Source: an uncultured Dorea sp. (GTDB lineage Bacteria; Bacillota; Clostridia; Lachnospirales; Lachnospiraceae). From it: a stretch of DNA of 11,299 nt. Location of the stretch: NCBI GenBank assembly GCA_934295165.1, contig CAKRAT010000063.1:1-11299 (forward strand), written 5' to 3'. Position numbers and translations under genes: made by a program. This document shows positions 6,674-11,299 of the stretch, in pieces. The notes below the pieces were generated by a model. That model ran no database searches and was not told where the DNA came from. It worked only from the letters and a program-made list of their open reading frames with translations. How positions within the stretch are numbered: position 1 is the first letter of the stretch; each line of letters starts with the position of its first letter.

Positions 6674-6758
6674 CCGCCGACTACTGCGAATAGTTGACGA
6701 CTACATAGTTTAGTTAGTTCAATCATTCAAGGGTAGCCGTTTGCGGTTTCCCTCTTGT
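6660..6758 (-). ncRNA. Predicted antisense RNA antitoxin
   Basis: A minus-strand promoter (6765-6793) predicts a start near 6758 and transcription leftward through the toxin 3' untranslated region and stop codon. A small stem (atagccgccgactac on the plus strand, 6670-6684, giving 6 pairs with two wobbles) is followed on the minus strand by a U-rich run (CTTCGTTTT, 6661-6669). This could end the RNA at about 100 bases. The RNA would be fully complementary to the last ~95 bases of the toxin mRNA, the same geometry as RatA/txpA and SR4/bsrG in Bacillus subtilis. The promoter is well supported; the exact ends are inferred. Confidence 0.65.
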
Positions 6759-6764
6759 ATTTTG
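6730..6764 (+). terminator. Terminator of the toxin mRNA
   Basis: GGGTAGCCG (6731-6739) and CGGTTTCCC (6744-6752) form a 9-position stem with one mismatch and one G-U pair, loop TTTG, followed by TCTTGTATTTT. The same bases can pair with the mRNA 5' end, and on the other strand they form the 5' end of the antisense RNA. Confidence 0.6.
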
Positions 6765-6793
6765 AATATAACATATTTAATAAATAGATTCAA
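6765..6793 (-). promoter_or_regulatory. Promoter of the antisense antitoxin RNA
   Basis: Read on the minus strand, TTGAAT (6788-6793) and TATATT (6765-6770) are 17 bases apart, with an extended -10 TG just upstream of TATATT. It faces the toxin gene. Confidence 0.75.
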
Positions 6794-6811
6794 GAGAAGC
6801 AGAAAAAACAA

Positions 6812-6840
6812 TTGACTTTTGTGGAAAAATAGAATATTAT
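6812..6840 (+). promoter_or_regulatory. Promoter of the leader RNA upstream of the cation transporter gene
   Basis: TTGACT (6812-6817) and TATTAT (6835-6840) have a 17-base spacer, a near-consensus housekeeping promoter. The predicted start is near 6847, about 295 bases before the transporter start codon. Confidence 0.75.
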
Positions 6841-6846
6841 ATATAA

Positions 6847-7042
6847 AATCTCTTTGCACTGAATATATCCAATAAGGATAAGAGATAACAGTACAAACTG
6901 ATCAGGCTACATTCATTTTCGAAAGAATGAATATGAAGAAAATGGTGTGCATGCCGGGCCGGTCGATTACCGGCAGCAGATGAGACGATATACAATACAT
7001 CTGTGGGACAGTAAGTAAAAAGTTCCACAGGTGTATTTTTTT
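6847..7042 (+). ncRNA. Structured leader RNA with attenuator, possible riboswitch of unrecognised class
   Basis: About 195 bases run from the promoter to a strong terminator. Visible elements are TATCC/GGATA (around 6866-6880), a 9-pair hairpin 6911-6919/6924-6932 with loop CGAA, a perfect 6-pair hairpin GCCGGT/ACCGGC (6958-6963/6969-6974), and CAGATG (6977-6982) complementary to CATCTG (6998-7003). The last pairing would destroy the terminator stem, the usual antiterminator logic. A cation transporter gene follows, so metal sensing is a natural guess. I see none of the core motifs of the NiCo, yybP-ykoY manganese, M-box, T-box, TPP, SAM or cobalamin classes. It could also be a stand-alone small RNA. 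Confidence 0.5.
6994..7042 (+). terminator. Intrinsic terminator inside the transporter leader
   Basis: ACATCTGTGGGA (6997-7008) pairs with TTCCACAGGTGT (7023-7034) with two G-U pairs, and the stem extends three more A-T pairs outward. Seven T's follow at 7036-7042. It stands about 100 bases before the transporter start, so it either ends a small RNA or works as an attenuator. The stretch 7043-7129 that follows holds only a short CACC/GGTG hairpin near 7090-7100 and no good second promoter. Confidence 0.85.
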
Positions 7043-7129
7043 GCATTATTATGCTCCAGATAAAAATAACACAAAAGGAACAACGTTCTCACCTCAGGTG
7101 CCATAGGAGACATGACATTATTCAAAAAT

Positions 7130-7134
7130 GGAGG
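7130..7134 (+). promoter_or_regulatory. Ribosome binding site deciding the cation transporter start
   Basis: GGAGG lies 7 bases before ATG 7142. The earlier in-frame ATG at 7112 has its AGGAG only 2 bases away, so 7142 is preferred. Confidence 0.8.
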
Positions 7135-7141
7135 TTATCTT

Positions 7142-8032
7142 ATGACAAATCAAAAACAAAAATTAAACGAACAGAAACTGATCAATCATTTATCAATCGT
7201 AGGAATTCTGGGGAATGTAGTTCTGACTGCATTCAAATTGCTGGCCGGGATCATCGGACATTCCGGTGCCATGATATCCGATGCGGTGCATTCATTATCG
7301 GATGTGTTTGCGACATTTATTGCATTTCTTGGTGTGAAATTATCTAAGAAATCAGAAGACAGTGAACACCCATACGGCCATGACAGACTGGAATGTGTTG
7401 CATCAATGGCATTGGCAGTGATTCTTCTGGCAACCGGTATCGGAATCGGTATGAGTGGTGTGAAGACGATCATCGCAGGGGATTATAGTCACTTGAAAGC
7501 ACCGGGAATGATTGCACTTGTGGCAGCCGTTGTATCGATTCTGACAAAAGAAGCAATGTTCTGGTATACCAGACATTATGCCAAAGTACTTGATTCAGCA
7601 GCGTTCATGGCAGACGCATGGCATCACAGATCAGATGCATTTTCTTCGATTGGTTCGCTGATCGGTGTCGGTGGTGCGATGCTTGGTTTTCCGGTATTAG
7701 ATCCGCTGGCAAGTGTAGTCATCTGTATCTTTATCATGAAGGTTGCATTTGACATTTTCAAAGATGCGCTGGATAAGATGCTGGATACTTCATGCAGCAA
7801 AGAATATGAAGAGAAACTGGCAGACTATATCAGACAGAGTCAGGGAGTCGAAAGACTGGATTTGTTAAGAACGAGAATGTTCGGGAACAAAGTGTATATT
7901 GATGCTGAGATTGCAGTAGACGGAGCGCTTTCGTTGAAGGATGCACATGCGATCGCAGAAGATGTACATGATAATGTAGAAGGAACATTTGCAAATATAA
8001 AGCATATCATGATTCATGTGAATCCGGCATAA
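7142..8032 (+). CDS. Cation diffusion facilitator (CDF) family metal exporter
   Basis: The 296-residue protein has the CDF layout of about six membrane helices and a cytoplasmic C-terminal domain. Helix 2 carries SDAVHSLSD (Asp47, His50, Asp54) and helix 5 carries DAWHHRSD (Asp158, His161, Asp165), together giving the HxxxD pairs of the transport site. HPYGHDRLE (76-84) is the family signature between helices 2 and 3. The C-terminal domain runs from about residue 210 to IHVNPA. The family exports divalent metals in exchange for protons; HxxxD in both helices favours zinc, but iron, cobalt or manganese cannot be excluded. The length is normal. It has its own leader with a promoter, a structured region and an attenuator-like terminator, which suggests expression control by a metal or metabolite. 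It converges on the next gene across a strong terminator. Confidence 0.92.
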   Translation: MTNQKQKLNEQKLINHLSIVGILGNVVLTAFKLLAGIIGHSGAMISDAVHSLSDVFATFIAFLGVKLSKKSEDSEHPYGHDRLECVASMALAVILLATGIGIGMSGVKTIIAGDYSHLKAPGMIALVAAVVSILTKEAMFWYTRHYAKVLDSAAFMADAWHHRSDAFSSIGSLIGVGGAMLGFPVLDPLASVVICIFIMKVAFDIFKDALDKMLDTSCSKEYEEKLADYIRQSQGVERLDLLRTRMFGNKVYIDAEIAVDGALSLKDAHAIAEDVHDNVEGTFANIKHIMIHVNPA

Positions 8033-8104
8033 AATAAAAGAAAGAATTGAGGCACTATCTGCTGGAGATTCGTTTGTATAGTATATATAGAATATAAGTG
8101 TAAT

Positions 8105-8158
8105 AATATAGAAATACCGCAGCTTTTCTTAATTTTAAAGCTGCGGTATTTCTATATT
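8105..8158. terminator. Bidirectional terminator between convergent genes
   Basis: A perfect 22-pair inverted repeat, 8105-8126 with 8137-8158 (core AATACCGCAGCTTT / AAAGCTGCGGTATT), has a 10-base loop and A/T-rich flanks on both sides. It serves the metal transporter on the plus strand and the dehydrogenase on the minus strand. Confidence 0.9.
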
Positions 8159-8164
8159 TTATGT

Positions 8165-9712
8165 TTACTGAAGATCCTCAGTCACAGATTTCAGATTCAG
8201 GAAATTGGTCAGATAATCTCTGGTTCCTGTCTTGGCATCTGTTCCGGACATATTGAATCCGCCAAATGGATGCTGCAGAACAACGGCAGCAGTAGATTTA
8301 CGGTTAAAGTAAAGGTTTCCTACTTGGAACTGTACTTTGGCTTTCTGGATATTTTCTCTTGTTTCACTATATACAGATCCTGTCAGACCGTATTCTGTCT
8401 GGTTGGCGATGTCCAGCGCTTCATCGAAAGAATTTACTTTAATGACTGCGAGAACAGGTCCAAAGATTTCCTCGTTGGCAATTCTTGCATCGCGGGTAAC
8501 ATTGGTTACGATCGTAGGATCAATGTAGTATCCAACGGCATCACTGTAAGTTCCACCGTATACGATATCGCCTTCTTCTTTTGCAACGTCGATATATCCA
8601 GTGATTCGTTTGTATGCAGCTGCGTTGATCACAGGTCCCATTGCCATGTTGTCACGGCCGCTTCCCTGTTTTTCCTTCAGCGCTTTTGCACATTTGATCA
8701 CTTCTTCTACGAGTTCGTCATATTTGTCTGCCATGACGATCGCACGGGAGCATGCAGAACACTTCTGTCCCTGGAAAGTAAATGCAGAGCTTGCGATTCC
8801 TTCTGCCGCTTTCTTGATATCTGCGGAAGAATCTACGATGATCGCATTCTTTCCACCCATTTCAGCTACAACACGTTTGATCCATTTCTGACCTTCTGAG
8901 ATCTTGGCAGCATGTTCGTTGATGCGGCAGCCGACTTCTTTTGATCCGGTAAAGTTCACGAACCTGGTCAGTGGATGTTCTACGATGTAATCTCCTATAT
9001 CGGAACCTGATCCCGGAATGTAGTTGACAACTCCGGCAGGGAATCCGGCTTTTTCGCAGAGTTCTACGAACTTGTAAGCAACGATTGGTGTATCAGATGA
9101 TGGTTTGCACACGATAGTGTTACCAGTAACAACAGCTGCTGCAACCATACCTCCAAGTAAGGATAATGGGAAATTCCATGGTGGAACAGCGACACCGACA
9201 CCAATTGGGATGTAGATACATTTTGTATATTCATCGGTAGGTACAAGTTCCAGTCCTTTATCAAGGTCAGCCATATGCATTGCATAAGAATTGAAGAAGT
9301 CAAGTGCTTCGCAGAGCTCTCCGTCTGCTTCGCCCCAGTTCTTTCCACTTTCTTCGACGTTCCATGCGTCAATGATGTAACGGTTTTCATCTAACAGTGC
9401 AGCAAGTCTGCGCAGGCAGCGGATACGCTCTTCGGCAGGGGTGACACTCCATGTTTTAAAAGCTTCATTTGCAGTTTCAATTGCTTTTTTTGCCAGGTCC
9501 TGACTGCAGGAGCAGGCATATCCTAACACTTCCTTGGTGGATGGTGAAAGAGACGTGATTTTTTTCTCAGTCTGAATACGCTCACCGCCGATGATCAGTG
9601 GATAAGTACTTCCTTTCTCTTTATCGACCTGCTGGAAAGCTTCCAATATTTTCTCTTTGTTGGTGTTGTCCGAAAAATCTAATTCTGTGGCATTTTTAAA
9701 TCCCTTTAACAT
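8165..9712 (-). CDS. rocA: 1-pyrroline-5-carboxylate (L-glutamate gamma-semialdehyde) dehydrogenase
   Basis: This 515-residue protein of the aldehyde dehydrogenase superfamily oxidises L-glutamate-5-semialdehyde to glutamate with NAD in the cytoplasm, the last step of proline and arginine/ornithine breakdown. Catalytic residues are all present: Asn180 in VPPWNFP, general base Glu284 in VAEMGGKN, nucleophile Cys318 in FQGQKCSACSR, and Glu415 in NEEIFGP. The KWIKRVVAEMGGKNAIIVD stretch, the length, and the HPFGGFNMSGTDAKTG end with a DYL motif point to the RocA/PutA type rather than other aldehyde dehydrogenases. Known RocA proteins have GxxxFKMSG and PDYL where this one has GGFNMSG and RDYL, a small deviation. 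The start ATG has AGGAGG nine bases upstream. It is a single-gene unit with its own promoter and terminator, and no proline dehydrogenase is beside it in the window. Confidence 0.85.
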   Translation of the reverse strand: MLKGFKNATELDFSDNTNKEKILEAFQQVDKEKGSTYPLIIGGERIQTEKKITSLSPSTKEVLGYACSCSQDLAKKAIETANEAFKTWSVTPAEERIRCLRRLAALLDENRYIIDAWNVEESGKNWGEADGELCEALDFFNSYAMHMADLDKGLELVPTDEYTKCIYIPIGVGVAVPPWNFPLSLLGGMVAAAVVTGNTIVCKPSSDTPIVAYKFVELCEKAGFPAGVVNYIPGSGSDIGDYIVEHPLTRFVNFTGSKEVGCRINEHAAKISEGQKWIKRVVAEMGGKNAIIVDSSADIKKAAEGIASSAFTFQGQKCSACSRAIVMADKYDELVEEVIKCAKALKEKQGSGRDNMAMGPVINAAAYKRITGYIDVAKEEGDIVYGGTYSDAVGYYIDPTIVTNVTRDARIANEEIFGPVLAVIKVNSFDEALDIANQTEYGLTGSVYSETRENIQKAKVQFQVGNLYFNRKSTAAVVLQHPFGGFNMSGTDAKTGTRDYLTNFLNLKSVTEDLQ

Positions 9713-9743
9713 TTTGTGATACCTCCTGCTTATACTTTAGTTT

Positions 9744-9754
9744 GAACTATGTTC
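9744..9754. promoter_or_regulatory. Small palindrome at the rocA transcription start, possible operator
   Basis: GAAC-TAT-GTTC is a perfect 4-3-4 inverted repeat placed over the predicted transcription start of the dehydrogenase gene. It could bind a repressor. The spacing differs from the Gram-positive LexA box (GAAC-N4-GTTC). Confidence 0.35.
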
Positions 9755-9757
9755 TAT

Positions 9758-9786
9758 ATTGTAGCAGTTAAAATTCTGTGCGTCAA
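9758..9786 (-). promoter_or_regulatory. Promoter of the 1-pyrroline-5-carboxylate dehydrogenase gene
   Basis: On the minus strand, TTGACG (9781-9786) and TACAAT (9758-9763) are separated by exactly 17 bases. Start of transcription is expected near 9751, about 40 bases before the start codon. Confidence 0.8.
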
Positions 9787-9830
9787 TATGGTAAAGTGGT
9801 GCAAGAGTGAAAGTATTTGTAAAAATACAA

Positions 9831-9866
9831 AAAAATGCAAGATTTATAAGAAAATCTTGCATTTTT
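9831..9866 (-). terminator. Terminator of the DUF512 gene
   Basis: TGCAAGATTT (9836-9845) and AAATCTTGCA (9852-9861) form a perfect stem, extended by five A-T pairs (9831-9835/9862-9866), with a 6-base loop. A long U-run follows on the minus strand. It ends the gene 9872-11293 and separates it from the dehydrogenase promoter. Confidence 0.9.
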
Positions 9867-9871
9867 TGTAT

Positions 9872-11293
9872 CTATGAATCATAGCCTTTTACATATACAA
9901 AGCTGTCCGCATCGTTATTACGCTGCATAGTATAGTGGTGATTGAGCATAGCTTCGATAAATTCATGTCCCTGGTTCTCCACAGCGGCAAGCTTCATGTC
10001 TAATGCATTTTCCAGTTCCTGTACCGTCATATCATCCAGAAACACCTGTTCGCCGCTTCTTAACATGTTGCATGTAATAAGAAGCTTGTCGCCCAGATCG
10101 ATGCCGGAAGCTTTCTTCTCCAGAAGCTGGTCACGTAGATCTTGACCGGTGATCAGCCCGGATACGGTGACAGTCTCGCCGAAGAAATCATTACGGATCG
10201 CAAATACATTGATCTTAATATGCGGGAATGCCTTCATGATCTCATCAGCAAATCCGGCAAGTGTGCTGTAAGCCAGCTTTCCGGTTGCAATTGTAAGTGT
10301 ACGGTGTATTTCAGCTTTCCATGTCTCATATTTGTCACTTTCCTTCAGAGCTTCCAAAGCGTCCTGGAATTCTGTCTTTAACAGACGCATCATGCCTACT
10401 CCATTTTCCAACTGGATATAACCATCGTAGCGTTCTTCTTCCGGAAAATCACGTTCGGCAAGAATGTACCATTCATCACTTGCCTGTATGAAGTGCAAGC
10501 CGTATTCATCGTAGAATTTCGGCTGATAGCTTTCGATCATGTCGATGACTTCACCGGCTTCTTCCTTTGTAAAGAGTTCCAGGGGATAGAGCCCTTCACG
10601 GTATTTTGTCAGTCCAGCAGGTACGACGGATACGCTTCGCATAAAGGGAAGATAGTTGGAAAGATCCTCAATGGAACGTTTTAATTCATCCTTGTCATTT
10701 ACACCTTTACATAATACGATCTGTCCGTTCATCTCGATGTGTGCTTCGTACAGGTCCTGTAAGAACTTCAGCTTTTCTCCGGCAAAGCGGTTGTGCAGCA
10801 TCTTACACCGGAGCTCCGGATTGGTGGTCTGTACGGAAATGTTGATTGGTGCGAGCTGCATGTGGATGATACGGTCGATATCCGCCTGCTTCATATTCGT
10901 CATGGTAATATAATTGCCCTGCAGGAAAGAAAGACGGGAATCGTCATCTTTAAAATACAGTGTCTCGCGCATGCCCGGCGGCATCTGGTCGATGAAGCAG
11001 AACATACATTTATTACTGCAGGAACGGTATTCGCTCATCAGTCCATTTTCGAATTCTACCCCAAGTTCGTCATCGTAGTCTTTGTCGATCTCCAGAATCC
11101 ATTCTTCCCCGGAAGGCTTGCGGATCAGGACTTCGACATATTCATCCTTCATCAGATAACGGTAGTCAAAGACATCCTCTATTTTCTGTCCATTTATTTT
11201 TAACAGTACATCACCGGGCTCGATTTCCAGTTCTTCAGCAATAGAACCCGGATAGACGGTCTGTATCAGGTGTTCCTGTTCCTTTTTTTTCAC
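9872..11293 (-). CDS. PDZ / radical SAM / DUF512 domain protein
   Basis: The 473-residue protein has three parts. An N-terminal PDZ-like domain (about 8-60) has VYPGSIAEELEIEPGD and INGQ. A radical-SAM-like core follows with CSNKCMFC (Cys92, Cys96, Cys99), a CxxxCxxC set expected to hold a 4Fe-4S cluster that cleaves S-adenosylmethionine. The C-terminal DUF512 region comes last. Such proteins are widespread in Clostridia, and their reaction is not known to me; family members are often found near the GTPase gene der, which is not downstream here. The start taken is GTG 11293, six bases from the window edge, so its ribosome binding site cannot be seen and a start further upstream is possible. 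The VYPGSIAEELEIEPGD beginning fits the usual family N-terminus, so little if anything is missing. It is followed by a strong terminator. Confidence 0.9.
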   Translation of the reverse strand: MKKKEQEHLIQTVYPGSIAEELEIEPGDVLLKINGQKIEDVFDYRYLMKDEYVEVLIRKPSGEEWILEIDKDYDDELGVEFENGLMSEYRSCSNKCMFCFIDQMPPGMRETLYFKDDDSRLSFLQGNYITMTNMKQADIDRIIHMQLAPINISVQTTNPELRCKMLHNRFAGEKLKFLQDLYEAHIEMNGQIVLCKGVNDKDELKRSIEDLSNYLPFMRSVSVVPAGLTKYREGLYPLELFTKEEAGEVIDMIESYQPKFYDEYGLHFIQASDEWYILAERDFPEEERYDGYIQLENGVGMMRLLKTEFQDALEALKESDKYETWKAEIHRTLTIATGKLAYSTLAGFADEIMKAFPHIKINVFAIRNDFFGETVTVSGLITGQDLRDQLLEKKASGIDLGDKLLITCNMLRSGEQVFLDDMTVQELENALDMKLAAVENQGHEFIEAMLNHHYTMQRNNDADSFVYVKGYDS

Positions 11294-11299
11294 AAATAT

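Noticed and set aside
6847..7042. 6S RNA, SRP RNA or a known riboswitch class
   Set aside because: The two ends do not form a long closing stem as in 6S, the SRP domain IV motif is absent, and no core motif of the classes I know could be matched by eye.
6837..7046. 69-codon minus-strand ORF across the leader RNA
   Set aside because: It has no family resemblance and no good ribosome binding site, and it starts inside a terminator U-run; better explained by the plus-strand RNA structure.
7112..7141. Longer cation transporter start at ATG 7112
   Set aside because: Its AGGAG is only 2 bases from the ATG, while ATG 7142 has GGAGG at ideal spacing and gives the usual family N-terminus.
8270..8899. 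209-codon plus-strand ORF opposite the dehydrogenase gene
   Set aside because: It is cysteine- and phenylalanine-rich antisense reading of a well-supported enzyme gene, with no start signal.
9744..9754. LexA (SOS) box upstream of rocA
   Set aside because: The Gram-positive LexA site needs a 4-base centre between GAAC and GTTC; here it is 3, and the gene is not an SOS gene.

Overview
The window looks like chromosome of a Gram-positive, anaerobic gut-type Clostridia, most likely Lachnospiraceae. This is inferred from moderate GC, strong GGAGG-type ribosome binding sites, TTG/GTG starts, and families typical of that group (DUF512 radical-SAM protein, DUF1538 transporter with a P-II-like partner, YfhO). 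No phage or insertion-sequence gene is visible, and the genus cannot be fixed from this sequence.

Left part (1-3693, + strand): the C-terminal 242 residues of a sensor histidine kinase, a YfhO-family membrane glycosyltransferase-like protein, and a decayed relic of the C-terminus of a 2-hydroxyacyl-CoA dehydratase activase (BadF/HgdC family). Middle (3694-6219, + strand): a probable two-gene operon. It pairs a DUF1538 membrane protein built from two repeats with a soluble protein built from two P-II-like repeats. The second P-II-like domain has its own in-frame ATG and a strong Shine-Dalgarno-like sequence.

Centre (6149-7141): about 1 kb with no gene longer than 60 codons, but full of RNA-level structure. 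It holds a terminator hairpin, two further hairpins of unknown role, a compact type I toxin-antitoxin locus, and a promoter-leader-terminator unit in front of a metal transporter gene. In the toxin-antitoxin locus a 30-residue hydrophobic peptide has a strong forward promoter. A convergent promoter makes a predicted antisense RNA over its 3' end, the Shine-Dalgarno lies in a hairpin, and the two ends of the toxin mRNA are complementary. The leader RNA ends in a textbook terminator with a competing antiterminator pairing, as in a riboswitch, but it matches no class I can recognise.

Right part (7142-11299): a cation diffusion facilitator gene (+) converges on a 1-pyrroline-5-carboxylate dehydrogenase gene (-) across a perfect bidirectional terminator. 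The dehydrogenase has its own good promoter with a small palindrome at the predicted start of transcription. Upstream of it, also on the minus strand, a PDZ/radical-SAM/DUF512 protein ends in its own terminator.

The most novel-looking material is the toxin-antitoxin locus with its apparent RNA switch, the tandem P-II-like protein with an internal start beside a tandem transporter, and the orphan attenuator leader. All functional statements come from reading motifs by eye; no database search or folding program was run.
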